Shown: positions 46,402 to 55,741, counted from the first letter of the stretch. The stretch: 64,000 bases of DNA from Pedobacter sandarakinus (GCF_026240095.1 NZ_JAPIVG010000003.1:124001-188000), one strand, 5' to 3'. Notes: generated by a model not told the origin, from the letters alone. Translations and numbers: made by a program.

Positions 46402-47673
46402 ATGAAAAAATATATCATAAATAGTTTTGTTGCTGCTGCGATAATGTTAGCCGCATCTTGTAAGCCAGAAATTGAAACTCCGGCAACTACTGCAGGGACA
46501 GCGAATTTCCAAAAATACATTGCTGTGGGTAATTCATTAACGGCTGGTTTCGCAGATGGTGGTTTATATTTAGAAGGGCAGAAGGTAGCTTATCCAAATC
46601 TGCTTGCAGCACAAATGGCATCCGTAGGCGGCGGAAATTTTACTTCGCCTTTCTTTGCAGATGCACAAGCCAATGGTTCGGGATATCTAAATCTATCGGC
46701 CCTGGTAAATGGAACACCTACGCTAACCAATGTTACCACTAATTTAGCCTATCGGGATGCAACTCACTTGGCTAAATATACAGGTGAAATTCAAAATTTG
46801 GGCGTACCAGGCATGCGTGTCGATCTGGCATTTGCGGGGCCCTATGGAGCTGCAAATATGTATATGGAGCGACTGCTTACTGATGCTCAAGTAGGTACAA
46901 CCACATATTTTCAGTTTATACAAGGTAGAAATCATACATTCTTTTCTTTATGGCTAGGGAATAACGATGCTTTGGGATATGCAACAAATGGTGGTGTAAC
47001 TACCGATGCAACCAACGTATTAACGGATAAGGCTACTTTTGCATTGCTTTATTCAAATTTAGTTAATTCATTAACGGCATCTGGTCAGAAAGGCGTAGTT
47101 GGCACCATCCCAGATGTTACAGCAGTTCCTTATTTCAATACTGTAACAGTTCAGGCCCTGTTAGCCGCGGCAAAGGCCATTAATCCGGCAGCTGCTGCAA
47201 TCTTTATTCAAACTGGTGCTGGTACTGTTCGGGCGGCTACTAGTGATGACTTGATCCGTTTGCCATTTCAATCTGCTGGATTATTTGGTACGGGTGCTAT
47301 TCCTTATGGTTTAGATCCAAGAAACCCTATAGCAAATAATTGGGTGTTGGATAAAGACGAGATTGTAAAGGTTAAAGATTATGTAAATAGCTATAATAGT
47401 ACTATCAAATCATTAGCGGCCAGCAAAGGTTTAGCCGTAGCAGATAATTATACCTACTTAAATCTTGTAAAATCCGGGATTGCCATCCAAGGTATTAATC
47501 TGAGTTCGGCGTTCATCAGCGGGGGTGCTTTCTCGCTCGATGGGGTGCACCTTACGCCCAGAGGCAACGCTGTTATTGCCAATGTATTTATCGATGCAAT
47601 CAATAACAAATATGGTTCAAACATCCCAACAATAGATATTTCAAAATATAGGGGTGTTAAGTTTCCTGGCTAA
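46402..47673 (+). CDS. SGNH/GDSL-type lipolytic lipoprotein
   Basis: A 423-aa lipoprotein (lipobox LAASC) of the SGNH hydrolase fold. The nucleophile block is GNSLTAGFADGG, Asn is in WLGNNDALGY, and the catalytic Asp-His pair is in LDGVHLTPRGN near the C-terminus. I begin at ATG 46402 (MKKYIINSF), which gives a standard signal peptide; an upstream in-frame codon overlaps the porin stop. It probably cleaves esters at the outer membrane and feeds the FadL-like porin. It ends at a terminator inside the convergent miaA. Confidence 0.9.
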   Translation: MKKYIINSFVAAAIMLAASCKPEIETPATTAGTANFQKYIAVGNSLTAGFADGGLYLEGQKVAYPNLLAAQMASVGGGNFTSPFFADAQANGSGYLNLSALVNGTPTLTNVTTNLAYRDATHLAKYTGEIQNLGVPGMRVDLAFAGPYGAANMYMERLLTDAQVGTTTYFQFIQGRNHTFFSLWLGNNDALGYATNGGVTTDATNVLTDKATFALLYSNLVNSLTASGQKGVVGTIPDVTAVPYFNTVTVQALLAAAKAINPAAAAIFIQTGAGTVRAATSDDLIRLPFQSAGLFGTGAIPYGLDPRNPIANNWVLDKDEIVKVKDYVNSYNSTIKSLAASKGLAVADNYTYLNLVKSGIAIQGINLSSAFISGGAFSLDGVHLTPRGNAVIANVFIDAINNKYGSNIPTIDISKYRGVKFPG

Positions 47674-47694
47674 CAGGGATAAAAATAACTTAAT

Positions 47695-47725
47695 GGGATT
47701 AGCAATTAGCTGATCCCTTTTTTTT
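47695..47725 (+). terminator. Terminator overlapping the 3' end of miaA
   Basis: Stem GGGATTAGC / GCTGATCCC (one T-G pair) with loop AATTA and eight T residues. On the other strand the same bases encode the last ten codons of miaA. Confidence 0.88.
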
Positions 47726-48646
47726 GATCTCGCCTTCGACGTGAGTAATGATTTTATCTCCTTCATTCGGGCTGAACCAGGTAATTTCCGGATCTCGTCT
47801 AAACCACGTGAGCTGACGTTTTGCAAATCGGCGAGTGTTTTGTTTTATCGCAGATATGGCACTTTGCAAGGTAATTTTGCCATCTATAAAATCAAAAATT
47901 TCGCTATATCCAACGGTGTTTAGCGCATTTAATTTCCTGCAAGACAGGAGCGATTGCACCTCATCAACCAACCCGGCGGCAATCATCTTATCTACCCTTT
48001 CATTAATGGTTCCGTACAAAATCGAACGATCTGTATTTAAACCAATTTTGATTACATCAAATGGTCTTTTTTTCCTGGTTGATGACAGCATTGAGGACAG
48101 TTTCTTGCCTGTTGATAAGAAAACCTCCAGGCCCCTAATCATTCGTTGCGGGTTATGCTGATCAACCTTTGCATAATATTCTGGATCTACCTCTGCTAGC
48201 ATGTTTTGGATTGCCAATATGCCCTCGTTTTCGAGTTGTTGATTCAATTTCTCTCTTACCGCTAAGTCTATCTCAGGCAATTCATCTAGGCCGTTTAACA
48301 CTGCATTAATGTACAGTCCCGAGCCTCCAACTAAGATGGCTACGTCTTGCAAGCGAAAGATTTCATCTAATACCTTCAGTGCATCGACTTCAAAATCACC
48401 AGTACTAAAGAGCTGGGTTACCGAATGCGAATTAATGAAATGATGTTTAGCAGCAAGAAGTTCTTCTTTATTAGGTTTAGCAGTTCCAATCTCCATCTCT
48501 TTGAAAAATTGGCGTGAATCTGCAGAAACAATTTCGGTTTCGAAATGTCGTGCCAATTGAATTGCAAGTGCTGTTTTACCAATAGCGGTAGGACCAACAA
48601 TTGCTATTAAAGTTTTCGACCTCTGAGTGCTCTTTTGTGTTAGCAT
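47699..48646 (-). CDS. miaA: tRNA dimethylallyltransferase MiaA
   Basis: Adds a dimethylallyl group to A37 of tRNAs that read UNN codons. The 315 aa show the P-loop GPTAIGKTALA, SADSRQFFKEMEIGTAKP, and VGGSGLYINAVLNGLD, all diagnostic. The C-terminal residues EIKKKGSANC are coded by the terminator hairpin of the convergent lipoprotein gene, so the tail may be free to vary. It is downstream of the pRiA4b-like gene on the opposite side of its terminator. Confidence 0.97.
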   Translation of the reverse strand: MLTQKSTQRSKTLIAIVGPTAIGKTALAIQLARHFETEIVSADSRQFFKEMEIGTAKPNKEELLAAKHHFINSHSVTQLFSTGDFEVDALKVLDEIFRLQDVAILVGGSGLYINAVLNGLDELPEIDLAVREKLNQQLENEGILAIQNMLAEVDPEYYAKVDQHNPQRMIRGLEVFLSTGKKLSSMLSSTRKKRPFDVIKIGLNTDRSILYGTINERVDKMIAAGLVDEVQSLLSCRKLNALNTVGYSEIFDFIDGKITLQSAISAIKQNTRRFAKRQLTWFRRDPEITWFSPNEGDKIITHVEGEIKKKGSANC

Positions 48647-48660
48647 GGTTTAATTTAAAA

Positions 48661-48688
48661 CAAAAAGTCAGACGTTTCCCCGTCTGAC
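48661..48688 (-). terminator. Terminator after the pRiA4b ORF-3-like gene
   Basis: A perfect 8-bp stem GTCAGACG / CGTCTGAC with a 6-nt loop. On the minus strand it is followed by TTTTTG, 24 nt past the stop. Confidence 0.88.
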
Positions 48689-48712
48689 TCGCTATTTTAT
48701 TCACAATTTCTG

Positions 48713-49357
48713 TTAATAGTCTTCTTTGTGATTTTCATCATCGAAATTGTCATTCTCTGAAAACTCATCTCCAAAGTCGTCATCTTCAGACTCTTCATCT
48801 TCATCCCTTTCTTCCTGGTTGATACCCATTTCACCCATAGCCTCCAATTCATCTGTATCTTCAGGTACAAAATTCATTTCATTTAAAAAGTCAAATTCAC
48901 CAGCGCCTACATCTCCACGCGGATCTACTGCAGTAGGGCTATTCTTTTCCATAATTTTTGGGGCCTCGCCAGTACTTTTTGCTAAAAATGGATATTCAAT
49001 ACTTGGATCTGCATCTAATACAATCTTTACCAATTCTACATGAAAATCGTAAGGACGATCGAAGTTGTATATGTAGTAAAACTTCTGGTGCGGGTCTTCG
49101 ATGAATCCACTCAGTTTAGAATTCTCCATTAAAACCACCCTGTCTTTTTTTCTTTCACTCGGTAGAAAGGCTATCTCATCACCCTTTAACCAATTGTCGG
49201 TGCTTACGTAGAATGAAGAAGATTTTTCTGGATTATATCCTGTTGATTTGTGTATTGCCTTGTGTAAATCTTCGAATGTTTGATTTGATTTTATGTCGAT
49301 CTCTCTCACAACATCATCAAAATCTTCGAACGTAATTCTAAATTTATAAATTGCCAT
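48713..49357 (-). CDS. pRiA4b ORF-3-like (IS1096 TnpR-like) protein
   Basis: A 214-aa protein with the pRiA4b ORF-3 fold in its first 120 residues (MAIYKFRITFEDFDDVVREI, HQKFYYIYNFDRPYDFHVEL). This domain has been named after plasmid and IS1096 genes, but it is also chromosomal in Bacteroidota and no transposase is near here. The C-terminal 45 residues are very acidic (Asp/Glu runs such as DEDEESEDDDFG). Function unknown; not a mobile element in this setting. Confidence 0.85.
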   Translation of the reverse strand: MAIYKFRITFEDFDDVVREIDIKSNQTFEDLHKAIHKSTGYNPEKSSSFYVSTDNWLKGDEIAFLPSERKKDRVVLMENSKLSGFIEDPHQKFYYIYNFDRPYDFHVELVKIVLDADPSIEYPFLAKSTGEAPKIMEKNSPTAVDPRGDVGAGEFDFLNEMNFVPEDTDELEAMGEMGINQEERDEDEESEDDDFGDEFSENDNFDDENHKEDY

Positions 49358-49457
49358 TATTGTATTTTGGAACCGTAAAAATAAAGTTAATTAGTATTAA
49401 CAACAAACATCAATTGCGAAGAAAAGGTTGCGCAAAAGTGCTTTTTTAACTAATAAA

Positions 49458-50912
49458 TTATTTAACAACAGGAATTAATCCCATTTGTTTCGCTTGTTGA
49501 AGCATAAAATTAAATGCCTCTTTGTAGTCGTTTTTGATTTCGCCCTCTAGTATAGCCTCTCTAATAGCATTTTTTATGAGGCCCACCTCTTTACCTGCAT
49601 CCAGGTTAAAGGTTTCCATGATATCATTTCCGGTAATGGGGGGCTGCCAATTTCTAATCTTATCTCGTTCCTCCACATCTTTTAGCTTCTGTTTTACCAG
49701 TTCGAAATTGTTTCTGTATTTTGCCTTTTTATACTCGTTTTTGGTAGTGATGTCTGCATTGCATAAAAGCATCAGACTTTCAATTTCTTCACCAGCATCA
49801 AAGAGTAATCTCCTCACCGCAGAGTCGGTTACTGTTTCTTGAGCCAACACAATTGGGCGTAAATGAAGTTGCACCAATTTCTGTACATACTTCATCTTTT
49901 CATTCAAAGGTAGTTTTAGCTGCGCAAATATCTTCGGAACCATTCTCGCTCCACGATCTTCATGGCCATGGAAAGTCCACCCGTGTCCTTCTTCAAAGCG
50001 TTTAGTGGCTGGTTTGGCGATATCGTGAAGGATAGCAGCCCAACGCAACCAAAGGTCATTAGTGGTGCCGCAAATGTTATCTAAAACTTCTAATGTGTGG
50101 TAGAAATTATCTTTATGTCCCTTTCCCTTAATTACATCAACACCAAATAAATGCGCCATTTGAGGAAAAACCAGTTGGAGCAACCCAGTATTAAAAAGAT
50201 GATTAAACCCTATGGAAGGTTTAGGTGATAAAATAATTTTATTAAGTTCATCGGTTATGCGCTCCTTAGAAACAATGCCAATTCGATCCTTTTGCATTTT
50301 AATAGCATTGAGTGCCGCTGGATCAATTTTAAATTCAAGTTCTGTTGCAAAACGGATAGCACGCATCATTCTTAACGGATCATCGGAAAATGTGACTTCC
50401 GGATCGAGCGGTGTACGGATAAGTTTACTTCTCAAATCCATCAATCCATCAAATGGATCTAACAACACGCCAAAATTATCTTGATTCAGATTAATGGCTA
50501 AAGCATTAATGGTGAAATCTCTTCTTAGCTGATCATCTGCAAGTGTTCCATCTTCCACAATGGGTTTACGAGATTCTAACCGATAAGATTCCTTTCTGGC
50601 GCCTACAAATTCAATCTCTAGATCTTGATAACGGATATTGGCCGTTCCAAAATTTTTAAACACGGCAACTTTGGTATTCAATGCACTGCCTACTGCTTGT
50701 GCATATTTAATACCACTTCCAACAACTACAACATCAATATCTTTAGATGGACGGTTTAGAAACAAATCTCTTACGAATCCACCAACAACATAGGCTTCAG
50801 TACCGGCCTGGTCTGCAATAGTAGATAGTGTTTTAAATACAGGGTTTTGTAAATGAACTCTCAGGTCCTCATCATAGGACATTTCACTTCCATCGCTTGA
50901 ATTAGATTTCAT
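49458..50912 (-). CDS. CCA tRNA nucleotidyltransferase / poly(A) polymerase-like with HD domain
   Basis: Adds or repairs the 3' CCA of tRNA. It has the nucleotidyltransferase motif VGGFVRDLFLNRPSKDIDVVV in its usual place, RRDFTINALA, and a C-terminal HD domain (HDIAKPATK). I start it at ATG 50912 (MKSNSSDGSEMS, 484 aa). The longer frame begins inside a -7 promoter match at 50931-50938 and would add a hydrophobic stretch foreign to this cytosolic family. Several tRNAs in this window lack an encoded CCA, so the enzyme is needed. Confidence 0.93.
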   Translation of the reverse strand: MKSNSSDGSEMSYDEDLRVHLQNPVFKTLSTIADQAGTEAYVVGGFVRDLFLNRPSKDIDVVVVGSGIKYAQAVGSALNTKVAVFKNFGTANIRYQDLEIEFVGARKESYRLESRKPIVEDGTLADDQLRRDFTINALAINLNQDNFGVLLDPFDGLMDLRSKLIRTPLDPEVTFSDDPLRMMRAIRFATELEFKIDPAALNAIKMQKDRIGIVSKERITDELNKIILSPKPSIGFNHLFNTGLLQLVFPQMAHLFGVDVIKGKGHKDNFYHTLEVLDNICGTTNDLWLRWAAILHDIAKPATKRFEEGHGWTFHGHEDRGARMVPKIFAQLKLPLNEKMKYVQKLVQLHLRPIVLAQETVTDSAVRRLLFDAGEEIESLMLLCNADITTKNEYKKAKYRNNFELVKQKLKDVEERDKIRNWQPPITGNDIMETFNLDAGKEVGLIKNAIREAILEGEIKNDYKEAFNFMLQQAKQMGLIPVVK

Positions 50913-50930
50913 ATACAGGTAATAAAGGGG

Positions 50931-50938
50931 CAAAAATA
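50931..50938 (-). promoter_or_regulatory. Promoter -7 element of the CCA-enzyme gene
   Basis: On the minus strand TATTTTTG matches TAnnTTTG; the transcript would start near 50925, just before the chosen start codon and after the longer one. Confidence 0.5.
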
Positions 50939-50997
50939 AGAAAAACATTTAGTTGCTAAAGCGTAATCAACCTATCGCTCTTTTACAACATCATGTT

Positions 50998-51564
50998 TTA
51001 TTTCCTGATAAACTGAAACTGCCCGCCTGCACTTAGTTTCATAATTGTAGATGGCTTTTTTTCGGTCCTGTTTTCTTGTTCAAAATCCACCACATAATCT
51101 ACCGCATCAATAATCACCGGATCTACATCGTCAAAGAATTTTGGTGATGGCTTGCCGCTTAAGTTAGCGGATGTAGATACTATTGGTTTGCGAAACCGTT
51201 GGATAAGTGGTGTACAGAAATCATGCTTGGCAATGCGAATTCCGACGCTTCCATCAGCATTAACGACGTTTGGTGCAAGATTCTTGGCTCCGGAAAAAAT
51301 AATAGTTAAGGGATTTTCGGCATACTCAATTAAATCGTAGGCAACTTCAGGAATTTCTGCTACATAGCTTTGGAGTTTGCTATCTACATCCAACAGTACA
51401 ATTAAGCTTTTCTCTGCCGGTCGATTTTTAATCCGCAACACTTTATCTACCGCTTCTGGATTAGTTGCATCGCATCCTAAGCCCCAAATCGTATCCGTTG
51501 GGTATAAAATTACGCCACCACTCTTAATTACTTCCAGTGCCTTATTAATTTCATCTCTTAACAT
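50998..51564 (-). CDS. tsaC: Threonylcarbamoyl-AMP synthase (TsaC/Sua5 family)
   Basis: Makes threonylcarbamoyl-AMP from threonine, bicarbonate and ATP for the t6A37 modification of tRNA. The 188 residues have the YrdC fold with GGVILYPTDTIWGLGCD, KNRPAEKSLIVLL, STSANLSGKPSP and KPSTIMKLS. Only the YrdC domain is present, as in TsaC, with no Sua5 extension. A -7 element lies four bases before the ATG, suggesting a leaderless mRNA. Confidence 0.93.
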   Translation of the reverse strand: MLRDEINKALEVIKSGGVILYPTDTIWGLGCDATNPEAVDKVLRIKNRPAEKSLIVLLDVDSKLQSYVAEIPEVAYDLIEYAENPLTIIFSGAKNLAPNVVNADGSVGIRIAKHDFCTPLIQRFRKPIVSTSANLSGKPSPKFFDDVDPVIIDAVDYVVDFEQENRTEKKPSTIMKLSAGGQFQFIRK

Positions 51565-51568
51565 GATG

Positions 51569-51576
51569 CAAAGGTA
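51569..51576 (-). promoter_or_regulatory. tsaC promoter -7 element next to the start codon
   Basis: On the minus strand TACCTTTG matches TAnnTTTG and ends four bases before the ATG. With a normal 5-7 nt discriminator the transcript would begin at or inside the start codon. Confidence 0.5.
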
Positions 51577-51759
51577 GTTTTTTAGTTGAAATGTTAAAGA
51601 TTTCTAAAATGCTATTATTAAGGCAGCTACCAAAAACTTTATCACTTTCATTACGTTTTTACATTATCAATTTTAGTGTAAAAAAAGCGGGCGATCCCCA
51701 CATTATGCTATTAAAATTCGTTATATTTAATGTTAGGTTATTAACATACAACAACGCAT

Positions 51760-52314
51760 ATGAAAACAATTAAAAACTTATTAATGCTACTTACGGTAGT
51801 GGTAGCATTATCGGCCTGCTCTACATTAAGAACAGCTTCCGATTTCGACAAAAACGCTGATTTTGGCAAGTACAAAACTTACAATTTTTATGCTAAGGGG
51901 ATGGAGAGAGTCAGGCTTAACAACCTTGATAAAAGAAGGCTAATGGCTGCTGTAGAAAGTGAAATGAATGCCAAGGGATTTACTAAATCTGAGAATCCGG
52001 ATATGTTAGTGAACTTAGTAGTTGTGGCAAGAGAGAAAACTGACATTTATGGCCCAGGCTATTATGGTGGATGGGGCTGGGGCTGGAGAGGCGGTTGGGG
52101 ATCGCCGTTTTGGGGTGGCGGAAGTTATGTTAACCAATATATGGAGGGTACCATCATCATAGATTTCCTAGATCCAAATCAAAAAATACTATTTTGGCAT
52201 GGAAGGGGTAGCGGATTCAATTTGGATAGCTTTAATAAAAGAGAAGAACGTTTGTATACAGGTGTCCGCGAAATTCTATCTCAATATCCCCCAAATGCGC
52301 TTGCAAGCAAATAG
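51760..52314 (+). CDS. DUF4136 lipoprotein
   Basis: A 184-aa exported lipoprotein (signal MKTIKNLLMLLTVVVALSAC with lipobox LSAC). The mature part starts STLRTASDFDKNADFGKYKTYNFY, the DUF4136 signature, and contains a Gly/Trp-rich loop (YYGGWGWGWRGGWGSP) before a C-terminal core. The function is unknown; the family is frequent in the Bacteroidota and proteobacterial envelope. It converges on a glycosyltransferase gene with only 2 nt between stops. Confidence 0.88.
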   Translation: MKTIKNLLMLLTVVVALSACSTLRTASDFDKNADFGKYKTYNFYAKGMERVRLNNLDKRRLMAAVESEMNAKGFTKSENPDMLVNLVVVAREKTDIYGPGYYGGWGWGWRGGWGSPFWGGGSYVNQYMEGTIIIDFLDPNQKILFWHGRGSGFNLDSFNKREERLYTGVREILSQYPPNALASK

Positions 52315-52316
52315 CA

Positions 52317-53522
52317 TTAACTTAACATCTGTCTATAGCAATCCATAAGTTGCTCGGTAACAATAGGGCTGTCGAATTTTTGAACAAATTCCAGCCCTTT
52401 TGTTTTCATCTCTTGTTGTAAATCATTATCAGACAGTACTTCATTTATTGCAGTAGTAAGTTCATCAACATTAACTGGAGATACATAAATACTATTTGGT
52501 CCGCCGGCTTCTTCCAAACAGGAACCAGTGGCTGCTATAACTGGTACCGAGCTATATAAGGCCTCTATAATCGGGATTCCAAAACCCTCGTAAAAAGATG
52601 GGTATACAAATAACTTCGCCATTTGGTAAATTCCTGGTAAGTCAGCGAATGGGATGTTTTTTAAAAAAAGTATTCGCTTGGCCAAACCAAGTTTTTCCAT
52701 CTCACTTTCTATGGTTTTAAAATAATTTGTTTGCTTTCCAATGACTACCAGTTTATATTTTTCATCTACATTTTTTAATGCTTTTACCAATAGATTAAGG
52801 TTCTTGCGTTCTTCAATGGTACCCACGCTTAAAATATAGTGTTCAGGTAGCTTGTAGGTGGCTTTGATGCGGGTTAAGCTAGCCTCTGGGTGAAGTATTT
52901 TGAAACTATCATCGCAACTTTGATAGATCACCTTTATTTTAGCTGGATCAATCCCGTAGAAAAATACGATATCAGCTTTCGTTTTCTCACTTATGGCGAT
53001 GATTTGATCAGCCCTTCTACATGCAGATCTGCTTTTCCATTCGTAGATTTTACGATCAATAAATTTGTAATACTGTGGGTATCTCAGAAAAATCAGATCG
53101 TGTATGGTAACTGCCGATTTAATTTTGGTATACTCGATGGCCAATGGAATTTCCTGACTTAAACCATGGAAGATGCTAACTCCATCAGTCGCTAAGTCTT
53201 TAATGATATTTAAACTTCTCCATAAAAAAGGCCCGTTTTTAGGGAAATGCAACTCAATGTTTTCATTTCCTGAAAATTGATCGATTTGTTTCGACGTTTT
53301 TATTTTTTTAGCATACACCAGGTATTGATGGTTAGGAAACTGCTTGGCCAGTGCCCCAATAACGAAGCGACTGTAATTCCCTAAGCCTGTTAGGTTATTC
53401 ACAGCACGTTTACCATCAAAACCTAATTTGAGGTTATAACTTAAAGCCGAAAGACTTAAGCTTGGGTCAACAAGTTTCGTGCTTTCGGCTTCATGAATTA
53501 GTTTTTTGTTTTCTGTATCCAA
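52317..53522 (-). CDS. Family 4-type glycosyltransferase
   Basis: A 401-aa GT-B glycosyltransferase. The C-terminal nucleotide-sugar site is clear: LSVGTIEERKNLNLLV, then YPSFYEGFGIPIIEAL with the E-x7-E motif, and ATGSCLEEAGG. The N-terminal acceptor domain is less conserved. Members use mannose, glucose or similar donors to build surface polysaccharides. No other polysaccharide genes are near, so the target is unknown. It lies 9 nt after dapD on the same strand, an odd pairing that may be only shared transcription. Confidence 0.9.
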   Translation of the reverse strand: MDTENKKLIHEAESTKLVDPSLSLSALSYNLKLGFDGKRAVNNLTGLGNYSRFVIGALAKQFPNHQYLVYAKKIKTSKQIDQFSGNENIELHFPKNGPFLWRSLNIIKDLATDGVSIFHGLSQEIPLAIEYTKIKSAVTIHDLIFLRYPQYYKFIDRKIYEWKSRSACRRADQIIAISEKTKADIVFFYGIDPAKIKVIYQSCDDSFKILHPEASLTRIKATYKLPEHYILSVGTIEERKNLNLLVKALKNVDEKYKLVVIGKQTNYFKTIESEMEKLGLAKRILFLKNIPFADLPGIYQMAKLFVYPSFYEGFGIPIIEALYSSVPVIAATGSCLEEAGGPNSIYVSPVNVDELTTAINEVLSDNDLQQEMKTKGLEFVQKFDSPIVTEQLMDCYRQMLS

Positions 53523-53531
53523 CTTTTGGTT

Positions 53532-54350
53532 TTAAACAGCTACATTATTTTCTCTTAAAGCATCGTTAAGCGATGTTTTCTTATCTGTACTTTCTTTACG
53601 TTTACCGATGATGAGTGCACATGGAACCTGGTATTCGCCTGCGGGGAAGGTTTTGGTGTAACTACCGGGAATTACTACAGAACGAGCTGGTACGACTCCT
53701 TTATATTCAACTGGAGTAGGACCAGTGACATCAATAATTTTAGTTGATGCGGTTAATACTACGTTTGCACCCAGAACAGCTTCTTTTTCTACCTTAACAC
53801 CTTCTACTACAATTGCTCTTGAACCAAGAAATGCATCATCTTCTATAATTACCGGAGCTGCTTGAACAGGTTCTAACACCCCCCCAATACCAACGCCACC
53901 ACTCAAGTGTACACGCTTGCCAATTTGAGCACAAGAACCTACGGTTGCCCAGGTATCAACCATGGTGCCTTCGTCTACGTATGCGCCGATATTTACATAA
54001 GATGGCATCATGATTACGCCTTTAGCCAAATAAGAACCATAGCGGGCACTTGCCATTGGCACCACGCGAACGCCAGTGGCTTTGTAATCAGTCTTAAGTT
54101 CCATCTTGTCGTGATAAACAAAAGGACCACTTTTAATTTCTTTCATCTCGCGGATAGGAAAATAAAGGATTACAGCTTTTTTTACCCATTCGTTTATTCC
54201 CCAGGAATTTAAAACCGGTTCTGCAACGCGAATTTCACCTTTGTCTAATCCCTGAATTACAGTTTCAATGGCTTCGCAATAGTTGCTATATTGTAAAAGG
54301 GTTCTATCTTCCCAAGCGGCTTCAATTAATTTCTTTAAATCTGAATACAT
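53532..54350 (-). CDS. dapD: Tetrahydrodipicolinate N-succinyltransferase
   Basis: Uses succinyl-CoA to acylate tetrahydrodipicolinate on the path to meso-diaminopimelate and lysine. The 272 aa show the N-terminal helical domain and a left-handed beta-helix of hexapeptide repeats (for example GAYVDEGTMVDTWATVGS, GVGIGGVLEP, AFLGSRAIVVEGV). Length matches E. coli DapD (about 274). It is first in a two-gene unit with the glycosyltransferase. Confidence 0.97.
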   Translation of the reverse strand: MYSDLKKLIEAAWEDRTLLQYSNYCEAIETVIQGLDKGEIRVAEPVLNSWGINEWVKKAVILYFPIREMKEIKSGPFVYHDKMELKTDYKATGVRVVPMASARYGSYLAKGVIMMPSYVNIGAYVDEGTMVDTWATVGSCAQIGKRVHLSGGVGIGGVLEPVQAAPVIIEDDAFLGSRAIVVEGVKVEKEAVLGANVVLTASTKIIDVTGPTPVEYKGVVPARSVVIPGSYTKTFPAGEYQVPCALIIGKRKESTDKKTSLNDALRENNVAV

Positions 54351-54529
54351 GATGATGTTAAATTTTACGCAAAATAAATCAAATTTATCTATAACCGAAG
54401 AGTTAGTTTTTTAAAATACGTTCCAACGCCATTGTTATTCCTATTTTTGCGCTATTTATTGCTATCAGCTGATACAATTTATCGACGTTTCAATTAAAAT
54501 AAACCAAAATAACCTTAATTTTGGATGTT

Positions 54530-54931
54530 ATGGCAGAGCATGAGAAACTAAGAATTGATAAATATCTTTGGGCAATTAGGTTATTTAAAACCCGCAGTTT
54601 GGCAACTGATGCCTGTAAAGCTGGTCGGGTTAAATTAAAAGGACAAAACATAAAACCTTCGGCCATTGTGAAAATTGGCGATGTTTATCAGGTTTCTAAG
54701 GGGATAGAGAAAAAGGTTATTGAAGTAGTTGAGTATTCTTACAACCGCACCGATTCGCCAACGGCGCTTACAAAGTACAAGGATTTAACACCAGTAGAAG
54801 AAACTCATGCGTTTAAATCTGCTTTTCATGCACCAAGCTTAAAACGAGATCGTGGAACCGGTAGGCCAACCAAGAAAGATCGTAGAGAAACAGATGATTT
54901 GATCAGCGGGATGTTCGAGGATGAAAATTAG
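54530..54931 (+). CDS. S4-domain RNA-binding protein (HSP15-like)
   Basis: A 133-aa cytosolic protein with an N-terminal S4 domain (LRIDKYLWAIRLFKTRSLATDACKAG split across the domain) like E. coli HslR, which binds stalled 50S subunits carrying nascent chains. The C-terminal third is basic and extended (KRDRGTGRPTKKDRRE). I start at ATG 54530 (MAEHEK), three codons after a TTG. Its stop overlaps the stop of the convergent EcsC gene by 4 nt. Confidence 0.9.
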   Translation: MAEHEKLRIDKYLWAIRLFKTRSLATDACKAGRVKLKGQNIKPSAIVKIGDVYQVSKGIEKKVIEVVEYSYNRTDSPTALTKYKDLTPVEETHAFKSAFHAPSLKRDRGTGRPTKKDRRETDDLISGMFEDEN

Positions 54932-55686
54932 GTAAGCCCAATAATCCCCTCTCCACCCACTACACCCTTTTGTATGCTAAAATGCCGCATTCGGTAGCTC
55001 ATCATCGCGGTCTTCCCTAATCGCTCTATCAATTTATAATTAGCTACAGCGCCAACTGCCGCACCAACAAATGGTAGCATTTGAGCTAACTTTGCCAAAT
55101 CTATATAATCACGGTATTGCTGCTGGAACGTTAACCAGTCGAATCCATCTATATTTGCTGGTAGCTTGTGCGCCTGCTCATCCCATTCTTTCAGCTTCAT
55201 AAAAGCATTCTTACTTTCCTGTTTGCCAGAGAAAGCCAACTGAAAGATATGCAACAGGTATAAGCGTTCACGGTAATCTTTTACGTTATAGCCATATATT
55301 GCTGCAATATCAAATAACATTTTCATTTTAATGGTTAATAGCAATGGGAAGTCTGCCAAGCTCATTAAGAATCCACCAGCACCAGTAATGCCACCTTCCG
55401 CGGCACCAGTTTTCTTATAACTATTTATTTTTTGTTTAATAAGAGCCTCTCGGTGCATGAAGGTTAAGTCTGCAACAGGGTTCGAAGTGGTAAAGGTAGA
55501 TCCGAATAAAACTGCTTTAACCATTTGTTTTATGGCAACAGTAATACCATCATGCACTTTATCTGGAATATAACTATTAATTTTTTTCTGAACCCCATCA
55601 GTAACTTTATTCAATAGCGAAGGTTTTTCTAAAATTTTATACTTCCAAAACTCCAGCTCACTAGCAATTTTTTCTTCGTAGGTCAT
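54928..55686 (-). CDS. EcsC-family protein
   Basis: A 252-aa protein of the EcsC family, named after a Bacillus gene in the ecs ABC-transporter operon; biochemical role unknown. It has the family core with AAEGGITGAGGFLMSLADFPLLLTIKMKM in order, a mix of amphipathic and weakly hydrophobic helices, and the segment LPFVGAAVGAVANYKL. No ABC transporter genes are near. Confidence 0.88.
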   Translation of the reverse strand: MTYEEKIASELEFWKYKILEKPSLLNKVTDGVQKKINSYIPDKVHDGITVAIKQMVKAVLFGSTFTTSNPVADLTFMHREALIKQKINSYKKTGAAEGGITGAGGFLMSLADFPLLLTIKMKMLFDIAAIYGYNVKDYRERLYLLHIFQLAFSGKQESKNAFMKLKEWDEQAHKLPANIDGFDWLTFQQQYRDYIDLAKLAQMLPFVGAAVGAVANYKLIERLGKTAMMSYRMRHFSIQKGVVGGEGIIGLT

Positions 55687-55741
55687 GCAGTATTTTTAAG
55701 GTTAGACGCTTAAGCCTGTGCCTTTGTTTCAGGATAAGTTA

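Noticed and set aside
48713..49357. Mobile element suggested by the IS1096 TnpR-like domain name
   Set aside because: No transposase, inverted repeats or target duplications nearby, and the domain is common on Bacteroidota chromosomes.
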